From an uncultured Dorea sp. (lineage in GTDB: Bacteria > Bacillota > Clostridia > Lachnospirales > Lachnospiraceae), in contig CANTDX010000001.1 of assembly GCA_947652615.1 (NCBI GenBank), forward strand, positions 149,610-213,609: DNA of 64,000 nt, written 5' to 3'. Below are positions 1-8,573 of this stretch, piece by piece. The notes beneath the pieces were generated by a model, which ran no database searches, was not told the origin of the DNA, and saw nothing but the letters and a program-made list of their open reading frames with translations. The first letter of the stretch is position 1. The number at the start of each line of letters is the position of its first letter. Both the position numbers and the translations under genes were made by a program.

Positions 1-2
1 GA

Positions 3-554
3 GATGTAAGCGACCCGGATGCTGTTGCCCGGATATTCGAACAGATCTACCGCACCTGCAAAAGCCTGGATGTCCTGGTCAACAATGCCGGCATCTCGCA
101 TATCGGGCTTCTGATGGATATGAGCGATGAGGAATGGCGGCATGTCATTGATACGAATCTGTCCTCCGTCTTCTATTGCTGCCGCGCCGCGATCCCGCCG
201 ATGATATCCGGAAAATGCGGCCGGATCATCAACATCTCTTCCATGTGGGGGACCTCAGGAGCTTCCTGTGAAGCGGCCTACTCCGCTTCCAAGTCAGGCG
301 TGAACGGGCTTACCAGAGCCCTTGCCAAGGAACTGGCGCCAAGCAATATCCAGGTCAATGCCATCGCATGCGGGGTGATCGACACCGAGATGAACCGGCA
401 ATTATCCGCCGAAGAACGAGCAGAACTGGAAGACGGCATCCCGGCCGGAAGATACGGGACCCCCGGCGAGATCGCCCGGGTCGTGTGGGATGTTGCTCAC
501 GCCCCGGAATTTATGACCGGGCAGATCATAGGGGTGGATGGGGGGTATCTATAG
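3..554 (+). CDS. SDR family oxidoreductase, YmfI-like (5' end outside window)
   Basis: C-terminal ~183 residues of a short-chain dehydrogenase/reductase; the frame is open from the first base, so the start and the N-terminal glycine-rich NAD(P) motif lie outside the window. Visible: the NNAG motif of strand beta4, the catalytic Ser in NISSMWG, and the YSASK catalytic Tyr/Lys pair. The block SMWGTSGASCE next to the active site resembles Bacillus YmfI (EF-P 5-aminopentanone reductase, which finishes the modification of elongation factor P) more than FabG; this is a recollection of the family, so FabG-like 3-oxoacyl-ACP reductase remains possible. It converges with ptuB: the ptuB stop codon is antisense to the last sense codon of this gene. 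Confidence 0.85.
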   Translation, partial: DVSDPDAVARIFEQIYRTCKSLDVLVNNAGISHIGLLMDMSDEEWRHVIDTNLSSVFYCCRAAIPPMISGKCGRIINISSMWGTSGASCEAAYSASKSGVNGLTRALAKELAPSNIQVNAIACGVIDTEMNRQLSAEERAELEDGIPAGRYGTPGEIARVVWDVAHAPEFMTGQIIGVDGGYL

Positions 555-1226
555 ATCCCCCAACATATCTTCCAGGCAATCTATGATTGCCTTACAATAC
601 GGTACATATGCCCCATTATCCATATTTGAATAATAATCGATGAAGCTTCTTATATCCTCAGCCGTATACTCTTCTTCATCAAACACTTCGGAATTCTCAA
701 TAGCCTGCCGCCTGTTTCGCTCCAAATGATAACTGTCCAATCCAAAATTCGCTATCATTTCCTGGGCAATATTAGATGTCCCTCTTCCTTTAGTACCATG
801 GATTTTCCCATTGGGAGAATATTGGAACATCTTTTCTATCTCTGCATCTGTAGGCGAAACCATATCCTTTCTCCACCAATTATTCTTCCTATGCCCGCAA
901 TGTTCTTCTGAAAAAATCATACTACCTTCACCATTGCAAGATACCAACAAATTTCCATAATCCAGATCTCTATCCAGGAACCTCTCTTTAGGCCAGAAAT
1001 GTTCAATATGAGACGCATCTGTTCTAAGTCGATTCATACAATAGCAACATATCTTCCCTTGTTCTTTGGCAAGTTCCTTCTTAAGTTTCCTTCTTCTGTG
1101 CGCACCTTCTTTATCATCAGTAGAAAAATCTTGTTTATAATGAGCCTTTCTATGATTCGTCTCTTCAAATTCTGTTTTCCATGCTTCAAACCATAACGGA
1201 GAATCTTGTTTAACAATTCTTTTCAC
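549..1226 (-). CDS. ptuB: Septu-type HNH nuclease PtuB (TIGR02646-like)
   Basis: A 225-residue HNH endonuclease-like protein. Zinc/metal features: C60-x2-C63, the HIEH motif at 73-76 (catalytic His region), GNLLVSC at 91-97 and CGH at 110-112, the arrangement of the TIGR02646 family paired with AAA ATPases in Septu and in PtuAB-type retrons. Its start lies 17 nt inside the end of the upstream ATPase gene, so the two are translationally coupled. In Septu the HNH subunit is the effector that cleaves nucleic acid once the ATPase partner senses infection (known for the family). The gene is clearly AT-richer than exoA/truA beside it, suggesting horizontal acquisition. No reverse transcriptase or retron RNA is visible, so a retron-associated form is unlikely. 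Confidence 0.85.
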   Translation of the reverse strand: MKRIVKQDSPLWFEAWKTEFEETNHRKAHYKQDFSTDDKEGAHRRRKLKKELAKEQGKICCYCMNRLRTDASHIEHFWPKERFLDRDLDYGNLLVSCNGEGSMIFSEEHCGHRKNNWWRKDMVSPTDAEIEKMFQYSPNGKIHGTKGRGTSNIAQEMIANFGLDSYHLERNRRQAIENSEVFDEEEYTAEDIRSFIDYYSNMDNGAYVPYCKAIIDCLEDMLGDL

Positions 1227-2499
1227 GTCTTCTTCCTCTTGATATCAACACTCTGGCCTTTGCAACACCGTCTACATATCCACTAGACTTATCATCCAAC
1301 ATATCTGCTATTTCTTCTGCCTTATCATATTCATGATTATCAATATGTTCGTACATCTCTTCTACTGAATTTCTGATGTTCTGATTTACTGACGGCGTAT
1401 CCATCACTTCTTCCAAGATGACATTCGCATCCCATCCAATAAAAGATCTGTATGCCTTCAGAATTATTCTCTGATTTTCTTCCTTCAAATAGAATAAATT
1501 AAAATCATCGTCACCCTCTCCCAAAATCTGCGGAGAATGTGTTGTTACGATGAATTGGACATTAGGGAAAACATCTTTCAGAATCTTTGCCACTTTCCTT
1601 TGCCACGATGTATGCATATGCAGATCTAGCTCATCAATCAGAACTACTCCTGTTCCTTCTAAAGGATTGTTCAGTTGAGGATTCGCCAGAGCCATTCTTC
1701 TCGCCAAATCGCCAAATAATGCTATCGTACATTTTTCACCGTCTGACAATTGATTGATTTTCAAATATTTACCATCTTTCATTGCTTTCATTGCTAATGG
1801 ATGTCTATCTATATGAATATCTTCAAAACCATCTAACATCGCCAGCATAGCTTTCTTGACGGCGCTCAGGCTTCTATCTGTATAATCTGCCTGTCTTCTC
1901 ACTTTCTCTTGATTCTCAAGGTCTTCTTGATTCCTAAACCATCTAAAGAGACTTTTAAAATCAATTTTACTATCAATCGATTTATCAAAAGCACTTAATT
2001 TCGTAAATTGCTCTTTGGCAGATACACTTACCAAAACATTGATAACTTGTCTGTTAACACCATAATTCACAAAAACCGGCATATTCTTGGTATCTTCTGC
2101 CTCAATCCAGTTGCCTTCTCCATCATCATATCCTTTTACAATATATCTGTTTTCAAATTCTTCTATTAAAAAGTTCAATTCTTCCTTTTTATGCTTCCTT
2201 CCACCTGCTCTGTAGATAGATCTCCCATACTTTACCTCAAGGCCGTCATCAAAAGAAAAAACTGCATCTATCATTGCAAAAGATTTACCATAGCTAATAT
2301 CATCATATGCTAACTCGGCTAATTTCTTAGAAGCAGTTACTTTCGCAATAATATTGGCATATATCAAATCTATAGCACGAAGAATAGTTGTTTTTCCCAC
2401 ACCGTTAACACCAAACAATATCGTCGTTCTGCCATCAAATGGTATTTCAAGATCTTCTATACCTCTAAAATTGTGTATCGTAATTGCCTTTAACCTCAT
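1210..2499 (-). CDS. ptuA: Septu-type AAA/ABC-class ATPase PtuA
   Basis: A 429-residue SMC/RecF-like ATPase. The N-terminus has the typical IHNFRGIEDLEI start, Walker A at about 30-37 (GVNGVGKT), an ABC-type signature LSDGEK, Walker B VVLIDELD followed by LHMH, and the H-loop TTHSPQIL. The middle region is predicted helical and the last ~80 residues form a C-terminal extension, a size and layout fitting PtuA of two-gene Septu. Known role: PtuA oligomers bind ATP and hold PtuB inactive until phage infection. It lies 20 nt downstream of exoA on the same strand without a visible promoter of its own, so it may be read through from truA-exoA. AT-rich composition contrasts with the housekeeping neighbours. 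Confidence 0.87.
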   Translation of the reverse strand: MRLKAITIHNFRGIEDLEIPFDGRTTILFGVNGVGKTTILRAIDLIYANIIAKVTASKKLAELAYDDISYGKSFAMIDAVFSFDDGLEVKYGRSIYRAGGRKHKKEELNFLIEEFENRYIVKGYDDGEGNWIEAEDTKNMPVFVNYGVNRQVINVLVSVSAKEQFTKLSAFDKSIDSKIDFKSLFRWFRNQEDLENQEKVRRQADYTDRSLSAVKKAMLAMLDGFEDIHIDRHPLAMKAMKDGKYLKINQLSDGEKCTIALFGDLARRMALANPQLNNPLEGTGVVLIDELDLHMHTSWQRKVAKILKDVFPNVQFIVTTHSPQILGEGDDDFNLFYLKEENQRIILKAYRSFIGWDANVILEEVMDTPSVNQNIRNSVEEMYEHIDNHEYDKAEEIADMLDDKSSGYVDGVAKARVLISRGRRREKNC

Positions 2500-2519
2500 A
2501 TTTCACCTCGCCCAACATA

Positions 2520-3272
2520 TTAATCCATCTCAAGCACCACCGGACAGTGATCAGATCCCATCACGTCTGTCAGGATCTTCGCATCGATAAGTCTGTCCTT
2601 CAAGCTCTCCGATACACAGAAATAATCAATGCGCCACCCCGCATTCTTCGCCCTGGCACTGAAACGATAAGACCACCAGGAATAGATCCCTTCCGCGTCC
2701 GGATAGAAATGCCGGAACGTATCGACAAAACCATTCTCAAGAAGCTCTGTGAATTTGCCTCTCTCCTCATCTGTAAACCCGGCATTCTTATGGTTCGTCT
2801 TGGGGTTCTTAAGGTCAATCTCCTTGTGCGCCACATTCAGATCCCCGCAGAATACCACAGGCTTCTTCTCCTCAAGCTTCTTAAGATACGCAAGGAATGC
2901 CTCCTCCCACTGCATCCGGTAAGGAAGCCTTGCCAGTTCATTCTGAGAATTGGGCGTATATACCGTGACAACGTAATACTCCCCGAATTCCAGCGTGATC
3001 ACGCGACCTTCCTGATCGTGCTCCGGGATTCCGATCCCGTTCGCCACGGACAACGGCTCTTCCTTCGTAAATACCGCCGTTCCTGAATACCCCTTCTTCT
3101 GGGCATAATTCCAATACTGATGATATCCCGGCGTCTCAAGTTCAAGCTGTCCTTCCTGCATCTTCGTCTCCTGAATGCAGAAGATATCAGCATCCGCCTC
3201 TTTGAAAAAATCCATGAATCCCTTCTGCACACACGCCCGGATTCCGTTCACATTCCATGATATAAATTTCAT
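2520..3272 (-). CDS. exoA: Exodeoxyribonuclease III / AP endonuclease
   Basis: A 250-residue member of the ExoIII family (endonuclease/exonuclease/phosphatase fold) for base-excision repair: it cuts 5' of abasic sites and trims 3' ends. Seen: N-terminal SWNVNGIRA (metal/phosphate-binding Asn), IQETKMQ (catalytic Glu), CGDLNVAH (Asp/Asn pair), [20 protein letters not shown] and the terminal SDHCPV motif with the catalytic Asp-His. Full length for the family. A strong AGGAGG lies just before the ATG. It follows truA by 13 nt, making a housekeeping pair, with Septu appended downstream. Confidence 0.95.
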   Translation of the reverse strand: MKFISWNVNGIRACVQKGFMDFFKEADADIFCIQETKMQEGQLELETPGYHQYWNYAQKKGYSGTAVFTKEEPLSVANGIGIPEHDQEGRVITLEFGEYYVVTVYTPNSQNELARLPYRMQWEEAFLAYLKKLEEKKPVVFCGDLNVAHKEIDLKNPKTNHKNAGFTDEERGKFTELLENGFVDTFRHFYPDAEGIYSWWSYRFSARAKNAGWRIDYFCVSESLKDRLIDAKILTDVMGSDHCPVVLEMD

Positions 3273-3285
3273 TGCCCTTCCTCCT

Positions 3286-4020
3286 CTAATAATAAACCTT
3301 CCGCAGGAACAAGCCTCTTGCCGGTGCTAAAAACCCCGCAAGGCTTCTGTCTTCCGCCGCGATCACAACCGGAAGCTTCGACGCGTCTCTCTTGCCTGTC
3401 CCAATCTCCAACAAAGTCCCTGTAAGGATGCGCACCATATGATACAGGAAGCCTGTTCCGTAATAAGTGATCCTTACCTTCTCCCCGCTTCTCACGATCT
3501 TAATATTCGTAATACGCCGTACAGAATCCTTGCAGTCCTTATCGTCCGTAAAACTGATAAAATTCTTCGGCCCGATCAGATACCTCGTTGCATCCCGCAT
3601 TGCCTCGATATCAAGCTTCTCCGGATAATGATAACAATATCTGCGTGAAAATACGTCCGGCTTCTCCCTGCAGTCGATATAATACTCATATTTCTTACCC
3701 TTGGCGCTCTTACGGGCATGAAAACTATTCCTCACAAGTTCAACCTTCACCACCCGTATATCTTCCGGAAGATACCGGTTCAGCGACTCCCTGAACTCCT
3801 GCGGGTCATACAGCTTCGACAGCTTCACGCTCGCCACCTGCCCGCGGGCGTGGACTCCGGCATCCGTCCGCCCGGACCCGTCCACGTGCACACGGTACCC
3901 CACCAGCTTCCCGATACTCCATTCCATAATAAACTGAATCGTATTATCTGTCGTCACCTGCCGCTGCCATCCCTGATACCTGCTGCCATCATAAGTAATG
4001 GTCAATTTGTATGTTCTCAT
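3286..4020 (-). CDS. truA: tRNA pseudouridine synthase A
   Basis: TruA isomerises uridines 38-40 of the tRNA anticodon stem-loop to pseudouridine. The catalytic Asp is in [10 protein letters not shown]; the N-terminal strand [16 protein letters not shown] and the later FLYHMVR motif are characteristic. About 244 residues, usual length. I place the start at the ATG of MRTYK, 6 nt after GGTGA; an in-frame GTG three codons upstream overlaps that Shine-Dalgarno and is less likely. First gene of the truA-exoA(-ptuAB) run; an intrinsic terminator for the preceding nrdR lies upstream. Confidence 0.95.
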   Translation of the reverse strand: MRTYKLTITYDGSRYQGWQRQVTTDNTIQFIMEWSIGKLVGYRVHVDGSGRTDAGVHARGQVASVKLSKLYDPQEFRESLNRYLPEDIRVVKVELVRNSFHARKSAKGKKYEYYIDCREKPDVFSRRYCYHYPEKLDIEAMRDATRYLIGPKNFISFTDDKDCKDSVRRITNIKIVRSGEKVRITYYGTGFLYHMVRILTGTLLEIGTGKRDASKLPVVIAAEDRSLAGFLAPARGLFLRKVYY

Positions 4021-4096
4021 ATATTTCACCCAATCTAATCATATTCCATCTATAGCACCAACCATCCTGTCAAATTCTCTGCTTCTTCAAACATCT

Positions 4097-4135
4097 AAAA
4101 AAGGAAGAAGCAAATATCTCCTTTTTGCTCCTTCC
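4097..4135 (-). terminator. Intrinsic terminator downstream of nrdR
   Basis: On the minus strand, a 12-bp stem (arms 4124-4135 and 4103-4114, one G-U pair) with a 9-nt loop is followed by six T residues (4097-4102). It lies about 70 nt after the nrdR stop and separates it from truA. Confidence 0.85.
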
Positions 4136-4206
4136 CTCTATTCTATCACTTCATCTATAACTTCGTAAATCCCTTTTTAACAAATATATTACCAAAATAT
4201 TACAAT

Positions 4207-4662
4207 TTACTTCAAAATCTTCTTCAACTCATCCATAAAGGTATTCACATCCTTGAACTCACGGTACACCGATGCAAACCTTACATATGCAACCTCGTCC
4301 AATTCCTTCAATTCTTCCATTACGATCTCCCCAACCCTGCTACTTGGTACTTCCTTGACCTCTAAGCTAAAGATCCGCATCTCTACCCTGTCGATCACGC
4401 GCTGGATGTCCACCGCAGACACAGGGCGCTTATAACAGGCGCTCAAGATCCCGTTCTCGATCTTCCCTCTGTCATACTGCTCACGGTTATTATCCTTCTT
4501 AATAATGATCAGCGGAATCGTCTCAACCTTCTCATAGGTCGTAAACCTCTTGCCGCATGCATCACAGGAACGGCGGCGGCGGATCGAATTGCCATCCTCC
4601 GCAGGTCTGGAATCAATTACCCGGGTATCTAACTGATTACAATATGGACACTTCATTTGCAT
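4207..4662 (-). CDS. nrdR: Transcriptional repressor NrdR
   Basis: NrdR represses ribonucleotide reductase genes in response to ATP/dATP. The N-terminal zinc ribbon (MKCPYCNQLD and SCDACGKRF) is followed by the ATP-cone domain (VETIPLIIIKKD, EVGE-type region). About 151 residues, typical. The Shine-Dalgarno AAAGGA precedes two ATG codons (at 4662 and 4656, MQMKCPYC); either works and I use the first. An ATG 14 codons further upstream has no ribosome site. No ribonucleotide reductase gene is near, so regulation is in trans. A terminator follows. Confidence 0.93.
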   Translation of the reverse strand: MQMKCPYCNQLDTRVIDSRPAEDGNSIRRRRSCDACGKRFTTYEKVETIPLIIIKKDNNREQYDRGKIENGILSACYKRPVSAVDIQRVIDRVEMRIFSLEVKEVPSSRVGEIVMEELKELDEVAYVRFASVYREFKDVNTFMDELKKILK

Positions 4663-4710
4663 CGTTTCCTTTCTTCTCTTAGAATTGTAAATAGTATACA
4701 ACAATAATTT

Positions 4711-5340
4711 TTATCTTTCAACTGATATTTCATCAACTGCCGCAGGATCAAATTCCTCAAGCGCCGCGTGATCTGTCAGCGCCTTCACAATTCTCCAGCC
4801 ATCCCGGCTGTGAACCGCATTCTCCGGAATGGGACGGAAACCAAGATCAAGATATACCTTACACGCAAGCCATGTAGTAGTCTGTGTCGGAATCTTCGCA
4901 TGTGTATACCCAAGACGTCGCATAATATCCAGGACATGTGTGATCAGCGGCTTGGCAAGTCCTCTTCCCTGGCACTCCCTTCGGACGGCCACCCAGTGAA
5001 GCCATCCATCACCTGACTGATCGATCCCCCGGACATCATAATACGCTGTAGCCGTCGCAACCTTCCTTCCATCTGTATCCTCTATAAAAACCATCCGGTT
5101 TGTCAGTGTATTTTCCCTGCCTCCGTAATATCTGTTCCAGGACTCTAATCCTTGCTCATAAGACGTGAATTCCTTCGCGGACTTCTCAATATCGATCCAC
5201 CGGTCTCTGTCACCCTCTTGATAGAATACATATCTGTACCCTTCCGGAAGCGGGAAATGCGGAAGGTCATTCAGATTCCGTTCTAACATCAATTCATAAT
5301 ATTTGATACGATTGTCATGGTTATCGAACTGCTGCTTCAT
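4711..5340 (-). CDS. GNAT family N-acetyltransferase
   Basis: A 209-residue GCN5-related acetyltransferase. The acetyl-CoA pyrophosphate-binding motif is visible as VAVRRECQGRGLAKPL (Q-x-x-G-x-A type), preceded by GWLHWVAV (beta4) and followed by Y-LDLGFRP, the usual motif B end. The substrate cannot be told from sequence. The start follows GGAGG by 6 nt. Composition matches the housekeeping genes, unlike the AT-rich GNAT gene beside it, so the two are probably of different origin although both read leftward. Confidence 0.85.
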   Translation of the reverse strand: MKQQFDNHDNRIKYYELMLERNLNDLPHFPLPEGYRYVFYQEGDRDRWIDIEKSAKEFTSYEQGLESWNRYYGGRENTLTNRMVFIEDTDGRKVATATAYYDVRGIDQSGDGWLHWVAVRRECQGRGLAKPLITHVLDIMRRLGYTHAKIPTQTTTWLACKVYLDLGFRPIPENAVHSRDGWRIVKALTDHAALEEFDPAAVDEISVER

Positions 5341-5355
5341 CTTGTACCTCCAGGC

Positions 5356-5952
5356 TTATCTTAATTCTTCATTGATTCTCTCAAGATATGTATCTAAATT
5401 CAATCTCATACTGATCGGGGAATCATACGGCAACACAATTGGCTGTATTTGGTTTCGTACAAACCCTATCGACTCATAAAACGATATTCTATGCTCATAA
5501 CAATCCAATGTAATAAAAGTCAATCCGCTGATTTCTCTAATTTTCCTTCCCATATATGCAGAAAACTGTATCAAATATTTCCCTATTCCTTGATGTTTAT
5601 AATCATTTGATACTGCTAAACGCGCAATCTTAACCGCCGGCACTGTAGCGTAAGATAAACTCATATTATATCTCTCTTCAAATTCAAGACGAATGCTATC
5701 ATTACATAAAGATAAATACGCCACTATTTTATCATTACTTTCATCAATGAATAGATGCGTTGTATTTAATCCTTTCTCCTGTTCATCTAATGCCTCAAGT
5801 TTTAAAAAATCTTCCATTTCTTTTGAGTGCTTAACAATTCTTCTTCGTTCTTTTGAATTGTAATTTCGTAACTCATCAAAACTCTCTGTGCAACAGAAAG
5901 CATCCACCATTGGCAGATGCTCTTCTGTAAGTTTTTTAATCACCATATTCAT
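5356..5952 (-). CDS. GNAT acetyltransferase, candidate toxin of a TA pair
   Basis: A 198-residue GNAT protein. Acetyl-CoA motif: VPAVKIARLAVSNDYKHQGIGKYLI (Q-x-x-G-x-G type), then LTFITLDCYEHRISFYESIGF. Its start overlaps the end of the 52-aa upstream gene by 17 nt, the layout of type II toxin-antitoxin operons with GNAT toxins (TacT/AtaT-like) that acetylate aminoacyl-tRNA. The gene is AT-rich against its flanks. Toxicity is an inference from genetic layout; a resident protein acetyltransferase with a small accessory subunit is the alternative. The last residues (YLERINEELR) are charged and helical. Confidence 0.72.
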   Translation of the reverse strand: MNMVIKKLTEEHLPMVDAFCCTESFDELRNYNSKERRRIVKHSKEMEDFLKLEALDEQEKGLNTTHLFIDESNDKIVAYLSLCNDSIRLEFEERYNMSLSYATVPAVKIARLAVSNDYKHQGIGKYLIQFSAYMGRKIREISGLTFITLDCYEHRISFYESIGFVRNQIQPIVLPYDSPISMRLNLDTYLERINEELR

Positions 5953-6094
5953 TTTTCATCATCTTTTCAAAAATATTCGCCAGTTTCTTTGCTCCCTGCT
6001 CTGCTTTCCCGGAAGGTACACGATTGGCCTCTTTCAAAATCTTAACCGCTTCCGTTCCCTTAATAACAGGTGTTGCAGCAATCTGAGTTGCCAT
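5936..6094 (-). CDS. Small protein upstream of GNAT, candidate antitoxin
   Basis: A 52-residue protein starting MATQIAATPVIKGTEAVK. I choose this ATG because AGGAGG lies 8 nt upstream; the longer frame has no ribosome site and would run into the promoter. The sequence is mainly helical and lysine-rich, ends NEYGD, and lacks a ribbon-helix-helix signature I can recognise. It overlaps the GNAT gene and has its own promoter. I recall similar small ORFs beside GNAT genes in Clostridia but cannot verify this. Role as antitoxin is inferred only from position and size. Confidence 0.7.
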   Translation of the reverse strand: MATQIAATPVIKGTEAVKILKEANRVPSGKAEQGAKKLANIFEKMMKNEYGD

Positions 6095-6143
6095 ACGAAT
6101 AACCTCCTTTTCCTTATCATGTCCTCTTCTATCTTCTTCCATA

Positions 6144-6172
6144 ATCTTACCATCCTCATAGTGCTTTTTCAA
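6144..6172 (-). promoter_or_regulatory. Promoter of the small protein-GNAT pair
   Basis: Minus strand -35 TTGAAA (6167-6172), 17-bp spacer, -10 TAAGAT (6144-6149). The transcript would start near 6137 and give a ~43-nt leader to the ATG at 6094, supporting the shorter gene start. Confidence 0.65.
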
Positions 6173-6177
6173 TAAGT

Positions 6178-6267
6178 TTATGAAGAATCAAGAGAAAAAT
6201 ACAATCGGACGGCAGCCCCCATCTCCTCTACAATACTCTGCGTATGACAATCACTGCAATGAATCAC
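6178..6267 (-). CDS. Possible small ORF in frame after amidohydrolase stop
   Basis: After the TAA of the upstream amidohydrolase the same frame stays open for 38 codons. A GTG at 6267, 9 nt after AGGAG, would give a 29-residue peptide starting IHCSDCHTQSIVEEMG with a CxxCH motif. It may be a short coupled gene, the tail of a longer ancestral gene, or chance. I cannot assign a family. Confidence 0.25.
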   Translation of the reverse strand: MIHCSDCHTQSIVEEMGAAVRLYFSLDSS

Positions 6268-6294
6268 CAGCGGCACCTCCTGATTGCTGTACTC

Positions 6295-7455
6295 TTAACT
6301 ATTTCTGCTCTTCCGGTAAACAACCTCCCCGTCTATCATCGTCAGCATCACCCCGGCGTCCGTATCAAGTCCAAGCCTTCCCTTCACCAGTATGATATCC
6401 GCGTCCTTTCCCGGCTCAAGGCTACCGATCCGCTCCTCAAGCCCCAACTGCACCGCCGGATTGACCGTTACCATGCGCAGCACTCTCTCATAGTCCGTTC
6501 CTTCTCTCACAGCCTCCCCCATATGATGATACAGGGATTCCTCGCTCAATATAGGTGAATCCGTGATCAATGCTACGTTCACGCCTCTGTCATCCAACAT
6601 CTTTACAGCCTCGACATCCACCTTGCGCCGTTCCCCCGGAGAACGGTAGGTGCCGATCGGCCCGTAGCAGATGTCACATCCGCTCTCTGCGATCTCGTCC
6701 AGATAATCCGAAGCTCCCCACGCATGCTCCAGTGAGAACCTCACGTTATAAGCCTTCGCCACCTCGATCGCTGTCAGCATATCATACTGCGTACAATGGA
6801 TCTTGCATGGGATCTCGCGCTTAAGCGCCGGGATGATCGCCTCCATATGAGCATCATACGGCGGATTCTCCCCATTCTCCTTCTTATCCAGATATGCCTT
6901 CGCCTTCCGGAAAGTATCCCAGAGAACGTGCGCCACCCCCATGCGGGTCATAGGCAGACGCTTCAAGTCTCCGAAGGTATTCTTCGGATTCCCCCCAAGG
7001 GCGATCTTCACCGCCGCCGGCGCCTTTATCGTCATATCAAATATATTATCTCCGTAAGTTTTAGCCGCAAATGCCTGCCCGCAGAACACGTCTCCGCTTC
7101 CCGGGGTGAACAGCATCGATGTGATCCCGTGCTCATAAGCCACCTTAAGCTCCCTCGCCTTCGGATTCATCCCGTAACGCGCATCCATCGCTGCAGATAC
7201 CGGCTCCGTCATCTCATTCGCTTCATCCACACTCTTATCATGGTTGAAATCAAAAAGTCCGATATGGCTGTGGGCGTCTATAAGCCCCGGCAGGACACAT
7301 AGCCCCAAAGCATCGATGACCTGGGCGTCCTCCGCCTGAATATTCTTCCCTGTTTCTTTGATCTTGCCGTCTTCCACCAGGATATCGCCTTCGAAGATTT
7401 CCTGATCTTTTACCATTGTATACAGAATTCCGCCTTTTATCAATACCCTGTTCAT
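6295..7455 (-). CDS. Amidohydrolase (metal-ligand-complete member of pair)
   Basis: A 386-residue member of the amidohydrolase superfamily (imidazolonepropionase / isoaspartyl dipeptidase-like). The TIM-barrel metal ligands are present: HSH after LPGLIDA, His in CKIHCTQYD, His in SLEHAWGASD, and Asp in ALITDSP. The beta-sandwich halves flank the barrel (N-terminal GGILYTMVKDQEI, C-terminal GSLEPGKDADIILVKG). Its ATG overlaps the stop of the preceding paralogue by one base (TGATG), with GGGGAGG inside the previous gene. As last gene of a peptide-uptake operon it probably hydrolyses an imported peptide-like or cyclic amide substrate; this is inference. Confidence 0.85.
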   Translation of the reverse strand: MNRVLIKGGILYTMVKDQEIFEGDILVEDGKIKETGKNIQAEDAQVIDALGLCVLPGLIDAHSHIGLFDFNHDKSVDEANEMTEPVSAAMDARYGMNPKARELKVAYEHGITSMLFTPGSGDVFCGQAFAAKTYGDNIFDMTIKAPAAVKIALGGNPKNTFGDLKRLPMTRMGVAHVLWDTFRKAKAYLDKKENGENPPYDAHMEAIIPALKREIPCKIHCTQYDMLTAIEVAKAYNVRFSLEHAWGASDYLDEIAESGCDICYGPIGTYRSPGERRKVDVEAVKMLDDRGVNVALITDSPILSEESLYHHMGEAVREGTDYERVLRMVTVNPAVQLGLEERIGSLEPGKDADIILVKGRLGLDTDAGVMLTMIDGEVVYRKSRNS

Positions 7456-8573
7456 CAGACGATTACCTCCCCATTTACCATACTATATTTTACCCTTGCC
7501 GCATAGGTGGTTACCGGATGTCCGGTAAATACACTGATATCCGCATCCTTCCCCGCCTCGATCGTTCCGAGACGGTCTGCTATTCCAAGCATTTCCGCCG
7601 GATACAGGCTCATCATCTTCACCACATCCTCCGCCGCAACGCCCGCGCGGTAGGCTTCGATCGCGCTCCACAGGAATACCTCCCGCCCTTCGGAATAACC
7701 GCCGTTCGAATTCGTGAATGCAACGCGGTTTCCATTCTCCAGCAGTTCCTTAAGCTTCCCAAGGTCCATCCCGTTCTTGGCAATCTGTGACATCTCGTTG
7801 ACATTGCCAAGTACAATGCCGGCCTTCTGTTCTTTGATCTGCTCCAGAGAATCGGCAAAGCAGAACGCGTCCACCAGATTGATCACTGCTTTCTCGTCCT
7901 TCATCAGATGCAGCAGGCCGTCGATCTCCGTCTTGGAAGACGCGGCGCAGAATACCTGCATACTCTGGCTGTCGAATACATCCGTAATGACCCTCTGCCG
8001 TTCGCTGCGCTTCTCCTCTTCTTCGCATCTTGCTTCCCGCAGAGTTTCTTTGAAGAGGTGGAAGATCCCCATCTTCGTCATGGGATACCCGTTGGTCTTT
8101 TCATTGCTCTTCTTCACTGCCGAGGTCACGCTGCATTTTAGCCCCGCATGTTCTCTTACCATTCTTTGGCCCATTTTCTGCGGCGCCGTCTTACATACGG
8201 CGATCTGTCCGCCCATCAGGTTACTGTTCGTTGGCGCAAGCCCTACCGCGGTGATCCCGCTCTTATAGAATTCCTGCGCGTTCATCTCGTCCGGGTCTAT
8301 GCTGTATTTCAGATTCATCTCCGGCGTGACCGGTTCCGAATACTCGTTGTTATCCAGATATCTGGACGGTATGCCCATCGCCCCGATACCGGACACCGGA
8401 TCGATAAATCCCGGGAACACCTCGCATCCGGAAGCGTCGATCACCTCCGCACCCGGTGCATGAAGCATCCGCCCCACATCCTTTATCCTGCTTCCTTCCG
8501 TAAGAATATCGCACTCCGGCAGCACCCTGCCGTCACCTATATGAACCGTTCCGTTCTTGATTAAGTACATCAT
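7455..8573 (-). CDS. Amidohydrolase-like protein lacking metal ligands (pseudoenzyme)
   Basis: A 372-residue paralogue of the next gene, with the same fold marks (N-terminal IKNGTVHIGDGRVLPECDI, C-terminal GTIEAGKDADISVFTGHP). Yet the first barrel strand reads FPGFIDPVSGIG, so the HxH pair is gone; the later His sites are replaced (QVFCAASS, LVDAFCFAD) and the conserved Asp is Asn (FTNSNGG). All expected metal ligands are therefore absent although the frame is intact. It is likely non-catalytic: a regulatory or structural partner of its active paralogue. Start: two adjacent ATGs after AAGGGGG. Confidence 0.85.
   Translation of the reverse strand: MMYLIKNGTVHIGDGRVLPECDILTEGSRIKDVGRMLHAPGAEVIDASGCEVFPGFIDPVSGIGAMGIPSRYLDNNEYSEPVTPEMNLKYSIDPDEMNAQEFYKSGITAVGLAPTNSNLMGGQIAVCKTAPQKMGQRMVREHAGLKCSVTSAVKKSNEKTNGYPMTKMGIFHLFKETLREARCEEEEKRSERQRVITDVFDSQSMQVFCAASSKTEIDGLLHLMKDEKAVINLVDAFCFADSLEQIKEQKAGIVLGNVNEMSQIAKNGMDLGKLKELLENGNRVAFTNSNGGYSEGREVFLWSAIEAYRAGVAAEDVVKMMSLYPAEMLGIADRLGTIEAGKDADISVFTGHPVTTYAARVKYSMVNGEVIV

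Noticed and set aside
549..2499. PtuAB as part of a retron
   Set aside because: No reverse transcriptase or msr/msd-like region within several kb; plain Septu is simpler.
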